Shown here: in pieces, positions 1 to 12,256 of the stretch
Position numbering within the stretch: the first letter of the stretch is position 1
Layout: the number at the start of each line of letters is the position of its first letter
Made by a program: the position numbers and the translations under genes
Assembly: GCF_005877905.1 (NCBI RefSeq)
Contig: NZ_SWDV01000019.1
Span: 62,001-126,000 of the forward strand
Direction: 5' to 3'
Origin: Pseudomonas nicosulfuronedens
GTDB taxonomy: Bacteria; Pseudomonadota; Gammaproteobacteria; Pseudomonadales; Pseudomonadaceae
Length of the DNA stretch: 64,000 nt
The notes under the pieces: generated by a model
Databases searched by the model: none
Told to the model about the DNA's origin: nothing
What the model saw: the letters and a program-made list of their open reading frames with translations, nothing else

Positions 1-297
1 CCGGGCAGCCTGTATGGCATGGACTACTGGGCAATCATCAAGGGTTCGCAGCACGTCGACTCGGCAAAGCGCTTCATCGCCTTCGCCAACCAGCCCGATG
101 CCCAGGTCGACTACGTGAAGCACATTGCGTATGGTCCGACCAACAAGCAGGCCGCCGAGCGCCTGCCGTCCGACCTGGCCGGCTGGGTGCCGACCTCCAC
201 GCAGAACCTGCCCCAGGGCCTGGCGATGGACGATGAGTTCTGGGTCGACCACGGCGAAGAGCTGGAAGAGCGCTTCAACGCCTGGGCCGCGCAATAA
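1..297 (+). CDS. ABC transporter substrate-binding protein, polyamine type (C-terminal part)
   Basis: The window opens inside this gene; the last 98 codons are visible and end at TAA. The segment SLYGMDYWAIIKGS, followed by a helix with FIAFANQPDAQ and then IAYGPTNKQA, resembles the C-terminal lobe of periplasmic spermidine/putrescine-type solute-binding proteins (PotD class). These capture a small cationic substrate and hand it to an inner-membrane permease. The ligand cannot be read from this piece because most of the binding cleft lies outside the window. A strong hairpin terminator follows 17 bases after the stop. The class II aldolase gene downstream may be functionally linked, but nothing in the sequence proves it. 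Confidence 0.75.
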   Translation, partial: PGSLYGMDYWAIIKGSQHVDSAKRFIAFANQPDAQVDYVKHIAYGPTNKQAAERLPSDLAGWVPTSTQNLPQGLAMDDEFWVDHGEELEERFNAWAAQ

Positions 298-314
298 CCA
301 GAATGTGACCGTGA

Positions 315-344
315 CGCCGGGGCCTTTGCTGGCCCCGGCGTTTC
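315..344 (+). terminator. Intrinsic terminator after the ABC binding-protein gene
   Basis: A perfect 10-bp GC-only stem (315-324 with 331-340) closes a six-base loop and is followed by a short T run (TTTCT). It lies between the binding-protein stop and the aldolase start, so the aldolase may be expressed partly by read-through or from its own promoter. Confidence 0.75.
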
Positions 345-378
345 TCCAGACAAGAAAAGCCATGAGGAGAAGTGCACC

Positions 379-1167
379 ATGACGTCGCTGCAGGCGCCCA
401 GTCGCGCCACCTGTTCGCCCGAGGAATGGAAGCTGCGCGAGGAGCTGGCGGCCTGCTACCGTCTGATCGCGCACTACCGCATGACCGACCTGATCTTCAC
501 CCACATCTCGGTGCGCATCCCCGGTCCCGAGCACCATTTCCTGATCAATCCCTATGGCCTGATGTTCGACGAGATCACCGCATCCAGCCTGGTGAAGATC
601 GACCTCAGCGGCCATGCGGTGGAGCCATCGCCGTACAAGGTCAACCCGGCCGGCTTCGTGATCCACAGCGCCATCCACGGCGCTCGCGAGGACGCGCAGT
701 GTGTCCTGCACACCCATACCCGCGCCGGTTGCGCGGTGGCCGCCCAGGCCTGCGGGCTGCTGCCGCTGAACCAGATCTCCCTGGAGTTCTACGGGCGCCT
801 GGGCTACCACGACTACGAGGGCATTGCCCTGTCGATGGACGAGCAGGAGCGCCTGGTGCGCGACCTGGGCGACCACTACGGCCTGATGCTGCGCAACCAC
901 GGCCTGCTGACCGTGGGGCAGACGGTGCAGCAGGCGTTCCTGCGCATGTACTACCTGGAGAAGGCCTGTGACATCCAACTGGCGGCCCAGGCGGGCGGTG
1001 AGCTGGTGACCCCGCCGGAGGAGGTGTGCCGTCACACCGAGCAACAATTCAACGCCCCGGCGCGGCCGCTGGCGGAAGGGGAGTTGAGCGACCCGGATGG
1101 CTACGACCTGGCGTGGAGTGCGCTGCTGCGCATGCTGGATCGGGTATCGCCGGGGTATCGGGACTGA
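379..1167 (+). CDS. Class II aldolase/adducin family protein
   Basis: A 262-residue protein of the class II aldolase/adducin fold, a cytoplasmic family of zinc-dependent aldolases and epimerases acting on small sugar phosphates or related hydroxy-acids. The metal-binding histidines are visible as HTHTR (H111 and H113) and as the later RNHG (H174). The length is normal for the family. The ATG at 379 is preceded by GAGGAG at 364-369. Members of this subgroup are often encoded beside transporters, as here, but the substrate is not determined by sequence. It has no matching partner gene in the window, so it may be the end of a catabolic or salvage cluster that begins to the left. Confidence 0.8.
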   Translation: MTSLQAPSRATCSPEEWKLREELAACYRLIAHYRMTDLIFTHISVRIPGPEHHFLINPYGLMFDEITASSLVKIDLSGHAVEPSPYKVNPAGFVIHSAIHGAREDAQCVLHTHTRAGCAVAAQACGLLPLNQISLEFYGRLGYHDYEGIALSMDEQERLVRDLGDHYGLMLRNHGLLTVGQTVQQAFLRMYYLEKACDIQLAAQAGGELVTPPEEVCRHTEQQFNAPARPLAEGELSDPDGYDLAWSALLRMLDRVSPGYRD

Positions 1168-1225
1168 TCGTCGCATTCGGCCCGCGTTGCGGCGTCTCCC
1201 GGTAGGAGCGCGTGACGACACAAAG

Positions 1226-1252
1226 AAAAAGCCCCGCATCGCGGGGCTTTTT
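1226..1252. terminator. Bidirectional terminator between aldolase and opmH
   Basis: A seven-base GC stem (1231-1237 with 1241-1247) is flanked by A5 on the left and T5 on the right, so it works as an intrinsic terminator in both directions. It sits between the convergent aldolase and opmH genes. Confidence 0.85.
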
Positions 1253-1265
1253 GCATGGGACTGGC

Positions 1266-2720
1266 TCAGTACTGGGGCTTGGACTTGAGCTGCGCCTCGG
1301 CGGCCTTGGCCAGGTCCGGCGGCAGGAAGTCCTTGTCCGGGTTGTAGTCCGGCTTCAGGTAGGCGCCCAGTGCCTCGAGGTCGCTCGGCGCGAGGGTGCC
1401 GGCGGTCTGCTTGAGGCTCAGGTTGTCGAGGATGTAGTCGTAGCGGCTGTTGTTGTAGTCGCGCACCGAGTTGTACAGCGAGCGCTGGGCGTCCAGGACG
1501 TCGACGATGTTGCGGGTGCCGACCTGGTAGCCGATCTCGGTGGCTTCCAGCGAGCTCTGGTTGGAGATGATCGCCTGGCGCCGCGCTTTCACGGTCTCGA
1601 CGTCGGTGTTTACCGCGCGGTGCTGGTTGCGCGCATCCTGTACCACCTGGCGGCGCTGGCTTTCGCGCAGTTGTTCGCTCTGGTTCAGGCGCTGATAGGA
1701 CTCGCGCACCTGGGAGCTGGTCAGCCCGCCGCTGTAGATGGGCACGTTCAGCTGCAGGCCGATGCTGCTCTGGTCGACCCATTTACCGTAATGCGTGTCA
1801 CCCGGCGCGCCGGAGTTGGTGAAGCCCAGGGCGTCGTTATCGCCCTTCTGGTACTGGGCCACAGCGTCCACGGTCGGCAGGTGGCCGGCCTTGCGCTGGC
1901 GCAGGGTCTCTTCGGCGGCGTCGACCGCGTAGTTGCTGGCCTGCAGGCGCAGGTTCTGCTGCACCGAGGTGTCGACCCAGGCCTTGGCGTCGTTAGGCAT
2001 CGGCGGCACTACGGGCAGCGAGTGGAGGATACCCTCGATGGAGCTGTACTCGCGGTTGGTCAGTGTTACCAAGGCCTGGAAGGCGTCATCCACCTGCTGT
2101 TCGGCCACCAGGCGGTTGGCCCGCGCGGTGTCGTAGCTGGCCTGGGACTCGAGTACGTCGGTCTTGTCGGACAGGCCGACATCGAAGCGCTCGTTGGACT
2201 GGTCGAGCTGGCGCTTGAAGGCCGCTTCCTCGGCCTTACTGGCGGCCAGGTTGTCCTGGGCGCGCAATACGCCGAAGTAAGTCTGGGCGGTCTGCAGGAT
2301 CAGCTGCTGCTGGGTCGCGGAGAACTCCAGCTGGGCCTGTTCGGTGGTGTTTTCCGCCGCCTTGAGCTGGAACCAGCGGTCGGCGCGGAACAGCGGCTGG
2401 CTCAGGGTCGCCTGGATCACCTGGCTGCTGCGGTTCAGCGTGACGTTGGGAGTATCCAATGAGGTACGGCTGTTACCGATATCAGCCCCTGCGTTGATCT
2501 GCGGCAGCAGGCCGGAACGTGCCTGGGGCACGGCTTCCTTGCGCGCCAGGTAGTCGGCCTGGGCGGCGGCGAGGTCGGCGTTGTTGTCGACGGCGTCCTT
2601 GTAGACGTTGATCAGGTCAGTCTTGGAGGGCAGGGATGGGGCGGCCGGAGCGGGCTGTGCAGCCCAGGCAAAGCCTGTCGTTGCGGCTACAGCGACAGCC
2701 AGAGAGAGTCTGCGCAGCAT
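1266..2720 (-). CDS. opmH: TolC-family outer membrane efflux channel
   Basis: A 484-residue TolC-family protein. The chosen ATG at 2720 gives an immediate signal peptide (MLRRLSLAVAVAATTGFAWA) and follows an AGGA box; the reading frame is open further upstream, but that extension has no signal sequence. The mature part shows two outer-membrane-efflux repeats rich in long helices and ends in a short charged tail, as in TolC. The trimeric channel serves tripartite pumps and type I secretion. The location beside thiC matches PA4974/OpmH of P. aeruginosa, known as the outer-membrane partner of the TriABC pump. No inner-membrane pump or adaptor gene is next to it, consistent with a shared channel. 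Confidence 0.9.
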   Translation of the reverse strand: MLRRLSLAVAVAATTGFAWAAQPAPAAPSLPSKTDLINVYKDAVDNNADLAAAQADYLARKEAVPQARSGLLPQINAGADIGNSRTSLDTPNVTLNRSSQVIQATLSQPLFRADRWFQLKAAENTTEQAQLEFSATQQQLILQTAQTYFGVLRAQDNLAASKAEEAAFKRQLDQSNERFDVGLSDKTDVLESQASYDTARANRLVAEQQVDDAFQALVTLTNREYSSIEGILHSLPVVPPMPNDAKAWVDTSVQQNLRLQASNYAVDAAEETLRQRKAGHLPTVDAVAQYQKGDNDALGFTNSGAPGDTHYGKWVDQSSIGLQLNVPIYSGGLTSSQVRESYQRLNQSEQLRESQRRQVVQDARNQHRAVNTDVETVKARRQAIISNQSSLEATEIGYQVGTRNIVDVLDAQRSLYNSVRDYNNSRYDYILDNLSLKQTAGTLAPSDLEALGAYLKPDYNPDKDFLPPDLAKAAEAQLKSKPQY

Positions 2721-2858
2721 TCGTTCGTCCTGGAAAGTGATGCGAGGTGGGGCAAGGCTACGGTCGCCGCCGATGGCGGTCAAGGCACGTTCGTACGAGC
2801 CTTCCGAGGCAGGAGTGTAGCCGCGCGTAGGCAATTGCGCGTTTTCGGCCGGGCGGCG

Positions 2859-2888
2859 TTGGCTAATCCGTGCGCACTTGATTAGACT
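2859..2888 (+). promoter_or_regulatory. Candidate sigma-70 promoter of thiC
   Basis: TTGGCT (2859-2864) and TAGACT (2883-2888) are separated by 18 bases, each matching 4 of 6 consensus positions. The predicted transcription start, about 2895, falls exactly at the base of the riboswitch P1 stem, which supports the assignment despite the moderate match. Confidence 0.5.
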
Positions 2889-2895
2889 GCGGGCG

Positions 2896-4992
<2,097 letters not shown>

Positions 4993-5029
4993 CACCCGCG
5001 CCCGCCCCATGACGAGGACGGGCAGCCCT

Positions 5030-5107
5030 GTAGGAGCGATCTTGCTCGCGAACCGCCCAGCAGCGGAGTCAGCGGCGAGCTGGGTTCGCGAGCAAGATCG
5101 CTCCTAC
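5030..5107. repeat. REP-like palindrome, 25-bp perfect arms
   Basis: Arms 5030-5054 and 5083-5107 are exact reverse complements and start with GTAGGAGCGATCTTGCTCGC; the loop is 28 bases. It fills much of the gap between thiC and cytX. Near-identical arms recur at about 6.5, 23.7 and 36.1 kb, so this is a dispersed extragenic palindrome, possibly also acting as a transcription stop or mRNA stabiliser. Confidence 0.9.
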
Positions 5108-5161
5108 CAATAGCCAAAGCAAAAACAAAACCTAAACCACCTTTCGAGCCCTGCACGCATC

Positions 5162-6448
5162 GTGACCACTACCGCCATCGACTATTCACCGACTTCCGCC
5201 GTGGGCAGCGCTCAGCGCGTGCTCGGCCTGCGCGACCTGTTCTCCCTCTGGTTCTCCCTGGGCATCGGCCTGATGGTGCTGCAGACCGGCGCCCTGCTGG
5301 CGCCGGGCCTGGGCCTGGCCGGCGCGCTCGGCGCGATCCTGCTCGGCACCCTGGTCGGCGTGCTGCTGCTGGCCAGCGCCGGGGTGATCGGCACCGACAC
5401 CGGCCTGTCCGCCATGGCTTCGCTCAAGCTCAGCCTGGGCAGTCACGGCGCTGCGTTGCCGGCGTTGCTGAACCTGATGCAGCTGATCGGCTGGGGCGCC
5501 TTCGAGATCATCGTCATGCGTGACGCCGCCAGCCTGCTCGCAACCCGCGCCTTCGGCGAGGGCGGCGCCTGGACCAGTCCGGCGTTATGGACCCTGGTAT
5601 TCGGCGCGCTGGCGACCCTGCTGGCGGTTGCCGGCCCGCTCGCCTTTGTGCGCCGCGTGCTGCGCCGCTGGGGTATCTGGCTGCTGATCGCTGCGTGCGT
5701 CTGGCTGACTTTCGATCTGTTCCAGCGCGCCGATCTGGCGGCGATCTGGGCCAAGGCGGGCGACGGTTCGCTGTCCTTCGCCGTGGGCTTCGACATTGCC
5801 ATCGCCATGCCGCTGTCCTGGCTGCCGCTGATCGCCGACTACTCGCGCTTCGGCAAACGTGCCGGGCACACCTTCACCGGTGCGGCGCTGGGCTTCTTCA
5901 TCGGCTGCTTCTGGCTGATGGGCCTGGGCGTGGCCTACACCCTGGCGTTCGCCCAGGGCAGCGACGCCAACGCACTGCTGCTGGCGTTGGCCGGCGCGGG
6001 CATGGGCATCCCGCTGCTGCTGATCCTGCTGGACGAATCGGAGAAGGCTTTCGCCGACATCCATTCGGCGGCGGTTTCCAGTGGCATCCTGCTGCCGCTC
6101 AAGGTCGAGCTGCTGGCCCTGGCCATCGGGGTGATCTGCACCCTGATCGCCTGGTTCGCACCGCTGGAGCAGTACCAGAACTTCCTGCTGCTGATCGGCT
6201 CGGTGTTCGCGCCGCTGTTCGGCGTGGTGCTTATCGATCACTTCGTCCTGCGTCGCCGCGCGCCGGCTGCAATTCCCCACGGCTTGCGCTGGGGCTCGCT
6301 GCTGGCCTGGGGTGGTGGCGTGGTGGTGTATCACCTGCTGGCGAACTACCAGCCGGACCTGGGTTCGACCCTGCCGGCGCTGGTGGTGGCAGCGGTGTTG
6401 CAGCTGTTGCTGGGGCGTGTTGGCGTCAGGGCGCCGGCTTCGGCCTGA
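5162..6448 (+). CDS. cytX: Putative hydroxymethylpyrimidine transporter CytX (NCS1 family)
   Basis: A 428-residue integral membrane protein with about 12 hydrophobic segments, of the NCS1 purine/cytosine permease family. The region SWLPLIADYSRFGKR is characteristic. Position directly after thiC supports the CytX subgroup, thought to import the thiamin pyrimidine precursor so that the cell can bypass ThiC. The start is GTG at 5162. No second THI box precedes it; if it is thiamin-regulated this must happen through read-through from thiC across the intervening palindrome. Substrate assignment is from context, not from experiment. Confidence 0.85.
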   Translation: MTTTAIDYSPTSAVGSAQRVLGLRDLFSLWFSLGIGLMVLQTGALLAPGLGLAGALGAILLGTLVGVLLLASAGVIGTDTGLSAMASLKLSLGSHGAALPALLNLMQLIGWGAFEIIVMRDAASLLATRAFGEGGAWTSPALWTLVFGALATLLAVAGPLAFVRRVLRRWGIWLLIAACVWLTFDLFQRADLAAIWAKAGDGSLSFAVGFDIAIAMPLSWLPLIADYSRFGKRAGHTFTGAALGFFIGCFWLMGLGVAYTLAFAQGSDANALLLALAGAGMGIPLLLILLDESEKAFADIHSAAVSSGILLPLKVELLALAIGVICTLIAWFAPLEQYQNFLLLIGSVFAPLFGVVLIDHFVLRRRAPAAIPHGLRWGSLLAWGGGVVVYHLLANYQPDLGSTLPALVVAAVLQLLLGRVGVRAPASA

Positions 6449-6485
6449 GGCGTTTTGCGAGAGCCGTTGCTCCGGCGTTGGGTCT

Positions 6486-6605
6486 GTAGGAGCGAGCTTG
6501 CTCGCGAAGCCGCCCAATGCCGGCCTTGCCGGCGGATCGCGGATGAGTCTGCTCCTACCATGGGTGCCAATATCTGGCGCAGGAGCGGACTCTGTCCGCG
6601 ATGAC
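6486..6605. repeat. Composite REP-like repeat array
   Basis: A left unit starting GTAGGAGCGAGCTTGCTCGC at 6486 is followed by a diverged inverted unit ending in GCTCCTAC at about 6558. A third related unit, around 6581-6605 (AGGAGCGGACTCTGTCCGCG), comes next. It fills the gap between the convergent cytX and RsiV-like genes. Confidence 0.75.
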
Positions 6606-6628
6606 TCATCGGCAGCTCCGGTGCTGAC

Positions 6629-7381
6629 CTACTGCGCCCCGCGCCCCGGGAAGTAGTAGGTCTTCACGATGCCGTTCAGGCGCGGGTACGGGATCTTCAG
6701 TTCCGGGTGCCCGACCGAGTGCGGGGCGATTCGGTTGATGTCGTACTTGAGCGTCATGGCGCCGAAGGTCAGGGCGAAATGCTCGGTCGGCTGGAATGGC
6801 CAGTCCTTCGAGAAGTTCGGGTCCTGTTCGTCCAGCTTGTTCTGCAGGATCCACGCCTGGTGCGCCATGCGCGCCACCTTCCAGAAGTTGTCCTCCTGGC
6901 CGGGCAGAAGAATGTCCTGCAGGGTGAGCACCTTGTGGATACGTCGATCATAATTGATGAACGCGCGGCCGGGCTGGCCGTACTCGCCGCCGGTGAAGCG
7001 ATAGCTGGACAGCTCGATGATCACCAGACCGTCATGCTGTTCGCGGATCTTGGCTTGCAGGTAGGAACTCCAGCCGGGCTGGGCCGAATCGAGGAAGCGC
7101 TTCTCGTAGACGTCCAGGCTGGCCGGCGCCGCGCCGTCGCCTTCACGGGCCAGTTGCAGCAGTTGCGCGTTGATCGCTTCGTTGAGCGCCGGCTCGTCGT
7201 CGAAGCTCAGGGTATCGAGGTTGAACAGCGGGCACTGGTCGCCCTGGCAACCGGGTTTCGGGTGTTCGAACGCGGTATGGCTCGCGCTCAGCGGCTCGTC
7301 GAGCGAGGGCTTGAACAGTCCCTGGCACGCCCCCAGTAACAGGCAGATGCTGCCCAGGGCGGCAAGTTTCAGAAGTCGCAT
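6629..7381 (-). CDS. RsiV-like (DUF3298) lipoprotein
   Basis: A 250-residue predicted lipoprotein. From the ATG at 7381 the N-terminus is a lipoprotein signal (RLLKLAALGSICLLLGAC), with the lipobox cysteine near residue 18. The C-terminal half, with LTLQDILLPGQ and later TFGAMTLKYDI, resembles the DUF3298/RsiV family. In Bacillus RsiV is an anti-sigma factor that binds lysozyme, but proteobacterial members are mostly uncharacterised lipoproteins. A 17-residue upstream extension in frame lacks signal character and was rejected. It stands alone, divergent from nudF. Confidence 0.75.
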   Translation of the reverse strand: MRLLKLAALGSICLLLGACQGLFKPSLDEPLSASHTAFEHPKPGCQGDQCPLFNLDTLSFDDEPALNEAINAQLLQLAREGDGAAPASLDVYEKRFLDSAQPGWSSYLQAKIREQHDGLVIIELSSYRFTGGEYGQPGRAFINYDRRIHKVLTLQDILLPGQEDNFWKVARMAHQAWILQNKLDEQDPNFSKDWPFQPTEHFALTFGAMTLKYDINRIAPHSVGHPELKIPYPRLNGIVKTYYFPGRGAQ

Positions 7382-7597
7382 GAGAGTCCTTGTCGTTGAC
7401 GTTCGCCGGCAATGGAGTGGTTCGACCGCCATCGGCGCTGCCGGTTCGGCGGATGAGTATGAACCACTTTGGCGCGGCGGCGGCAGTGTGCGACGGTCAC
7501 AGCCATCCGGCCGCCCGGCGGCCCGCGAAAGAGGCTGCGCCTGCCACGGCGGCGCGATAGGATGGCGCGAAGTTCAACGCAGAGTGAGTGGAACGGG

Positions 7598-8215
7598 ATG
7601 TCGGAAACGTTCAAGCCAGGCCCCCAGGACATCGAGATCCAGAAGCGCGAGCAGTGCTTCAAGGGCTTCTACAAGGTCGACCGCCTGCACCTGCGGCACC
7701 GCCAGTTCGCCGGCGGCATGGGCCCGGTGCTCAAGCGCGAGTTGTTCGTGCGCCATGATGCCGTGTGCGTGTTGCCCTACGATCCGCAGCGCGATGAAGT
7801 GGTGCTGATCGAGCAGTTCCGCGTTGGCGCCATGGACGCCGGGGTCAATCCCTGGCTGATGGAGCTGGTGGCCGGGCTGATCGACAAGGACGAGGAGCCC
7901 GAGGAAGTGGCGCGCCGTGAAGCGGTGGAAGAAGCCGGCCTGACCCTCGGCGCACTCTGGCCGATCGCCCAGTACCTGCCGTCGCCCGGCGGCAGCAACG
8001 AGCTGGTGCACCTGTTCGTCGGCCGCTGCGACAGCAGCACCGCCTCGGGCATCCACGGGCTGGAGGAGGAGGGCGAGGACATCCGCGTCCACGTCATGCC
8101 GTTCGAGGAAGCACTGCAGGCCGTGCGTGACGGCCGCATCAACAACGCGGCGAGCATGCTCGCCCTGCAATGGCTGGCGCTCAATCGCGCCGAGGTCAGG
8201 GGGTTATGGGTGTGA
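7598..8215 (+). CDS. nudF: ADP-ribose pyrophosphatase (Nudix)
   Basis: A 205-residue Nudix hydrolase that cleaves ADP-ribose to AMP and ribose 5-phosphate. The complete Nudix box lies at residues 93-115, with the REAVEEAGL core holding the magnesium-binding glutamates. The ATG at 7598 opens MSETFKPGPQD. It begins a run (nudF, DUF1249 gene, cpdA, yqiA, parE) whose order is also found in Escherichia coli, which strengthens the assignment. The stop overlaps the next gene by 10 bases, implying translational coupling. Confidence 0.93.
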   Translation: MSETFKPGPQDIEIQKREQCFKGFYKVDRLHLRHRQFAGGMGPVLKRELFVRHDAVCVLPYDPQRDEVVLIEQFRVGAMDAGVNPWLMELVAGLIDKDEEPEEVARREAVEEAGLTLGALWPIAQYLPSPGGSNELVHLFVGRCDSSTASGIHGLEEEGEDIRVHVMPFEEALQAVRDGRINNAASMLALQWLALNRAEVRGLWV

Positions 8216-8664
8216 ATCTGCTGCGCGAGCGCTATCGCGTCGACCTGGCGGGTCTGCAGGCGACCTGCGAGGCGAACTACTTGCGCCTGATGCGCCTGTT
8301 GCCGGAGATGCGCGAGGCCCAGGTCTCGCGCCGCGTGGCGCTCAGCGAAGGCGAGCGGCTGCTCGGCGTGCTGGCGCTGGACGTGATCGAAGCCTGCCCG
8401 TACACCACCGTGCTGCAAGTGCGCCAGGAGCTGGGCCTGCCCTGGCTGCCGGCGCCCAAGCTGGAAGTACGGGTGTACCACGATGCGCGCATGGCCGAAG
8501 TGGTCGGCGCCGAGCAGGCGCGCCGCCTGCTGGCGATCTATCCCTACCCGAACCAGGCGATGCACCAGCCGGACGAGAAGAACCAGCTCAATCAGTTCCT
8601 CGGCGAATGGCTGAGCCACTGCCTGTCCTGCGGCCACGAGCTGGAGCCGGTGCTGCAGCGCTGA
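8206..8664 (+). CDS. yqiB: DUF1249 family protein (YqiB-like)
   Basis: A 152-residue cytoplasmic protein of the DUF1249 family, beginning MGVNLLRERYRVD at the ATG at 8206, within the end of nudF. It has no recognisable catalytic motif. The segments LEVRVYHDARMAEV and YPNQAMHQPDEK are typical of the family. Its place between nudF and cpdA is the same as yqiB in E. coli. Function is unknown; the tight coupling to nudF suggests shared expression only. Confidence 0.85.
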   Translation: MGVNLLRERYRVDLAGLQATCEANYLRLMRLLPEMREAQVSRRVALSEGERLLGVLALDVIEACPYTTVLQVRQELGLPWLPAPKLEVRVYHDARMAEVVGAEQARRLLAIYPYPNQAMHQPDEKNQLNQFLGEWLSHCLSCGHELEPVLQR

Positions 8665-8834
8665 AATCGCGATGATGGCCATGTGATATGGTCGCGCCGT
8701 GATATCCTGCCCGCCCATCGCAGACTCGTGTCCCTAACTGTGATCTGTGACGCTTTCCCGGTTTGCTCAGGGGGGCGCCTGTCACCATACTTCGTCACGA
8801 ATTCCCGCACGCCCGCCTCACAGGAGAAGGCGTT
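8665..8834 (+). promoter_or_regulatory. cpdA upstream region with two CRP/Vfr-like half-sites
   Basis: Two TGTGA half-sites, at 8682-8686 and 8739-8743, lie in the 170-base gap before cpdA; the second is followed by another TGTGA. The opposite TCACA halves are poorly matched, so neither is a full site. Vfr is reported to activate cpdA in P. aeruginosa, which makes the region worth testing. No convincing core promoter could be read. Confidence 0.3.
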
Positions 8835-9644
8835 TTGCCCACCCAGCCCACCGCTTCCGATTCCGTCCTGGTCGTCCAGCTTTCCGACAGCCACCTGTTT
8901 GCACAGGAGAATGGCCGGCTGCTGGGCATGGATACCGCCGACAGCCTGACGCAGGTCGTCCGCCTGGTGGGCGAGGAGCAACCGGTGATCGATCTGGTGC
9001 TGGCCACGGGTGATCTCTCCCAGGATGGCTCGGTCGAGTCCTACCAGCGCTTCCGCGCCATCACGGCGCCGATCGACGCAGCGACTCGCTGGTTCCCCGG
9101 CAATCACGACGAAATGGAGCCGATGCGCGAAGCCACGGCCGGCACCGACCTGCTCGATCCGGTGATCGACCTGGGCGCCTGGCGCGTGATCCTGCTGGAC
9201 TCCACCATTCCCGGCGCGGTGCCGGGGCAGATGACCGTCGAACAGATCCAGTTGCTGGAGTGCGCCATCCAGGCCGCGCCGGACAAGCACCTGCTGATCA
9301 GCTTCCATCACCATCCCATCTCCATCGGCAGCCAGTGGATGGACCGCATCGGCATCTACAACCCGGAGCGACTGTTCGCGGTCATCGACCGCTACCCGAA
9401 CGTGCGCTGCCTGCTCTGGGGCCATGTGCATCAGGAAATCGACCGCATGCGCGGTGACGTGCGCCTGCTGGCCTCGCCGTCGACCTGCGTGCAGTTCACT
9501 CCGGGCAGCGAGGACTTCTGCGTCGACAGCCCGGCGCCGGGCTACCGCTGGCTACGGCTTATGGCGGATGGTGAAGTGCAGACCGGCGTTTCGCGAGTGA
9601 CCGACATCGAGTTCGAAGTCGACTACAGCATCAAGGGCTATTGA
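8835..9644 (+). CDS. cpdA: 3',5'-cyclic-AMP phosphodiesterase CpdA
   Basis: A 269-residue calcineurin-type phosphoesterase that hydrolyses cyclic AMP. The metal-binding motifs are all present: D18-x-H20, G59-D60, GNHDE at 89-93, a histidine cluster in SFHHHP, and GHVHQE. I chose TTG at 8835, a few bases after the strong box AGGAGAAGG at 8822-8830; a start at 8763 would add 24 residues with no family resemblance. CpdA sets the cAMP level that drives Vfr-dependent virulence and motility genes in P. aeruginosa, giving a feedback loop if Vfr activates it. Confidence 0.93.
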   Translation: MPTQPTASDSVLVVQLSDSHLFAQENGRLLGMDTADSLTQVVRLVGEEQPVIDLVLATGDLSQDGSVESYQRFRAITAPIDAATRWFPGNHDEMEPMREATAGTDLLDPVIDLGAWRVILLDSTIPGAVPGQMTVEQIQLLECAIQAAPDKHLLISFHHHPISIGSQWMDRIGIYNPERLFAVIDRYPNVRCLLWGHVHQEIDRMRGDVRLLASPSTCVQFTPGSEDFCVDSPAPGYRWLRLMADGEVQTGVSRVTDIEFEVDYSIKGY

Positions 9645-9719
9645 TCGGTCACGCTTCGAACGCCTTGCGACGCTGACCCACTTGCGGCATGCCACTTGCA
9701 GCTTGTAGCCTCCCGGCCC

Positions 9720-12255
<2,536 letters not shown>

Positions 12256-12256
<1 letters not shown>

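Noticed and set aside
1202-1218. GTAGGAGCG piece after the aldolase as a further repeat copy
   Set aside because: Only the first nine bases match the family arm and no second arm is present.
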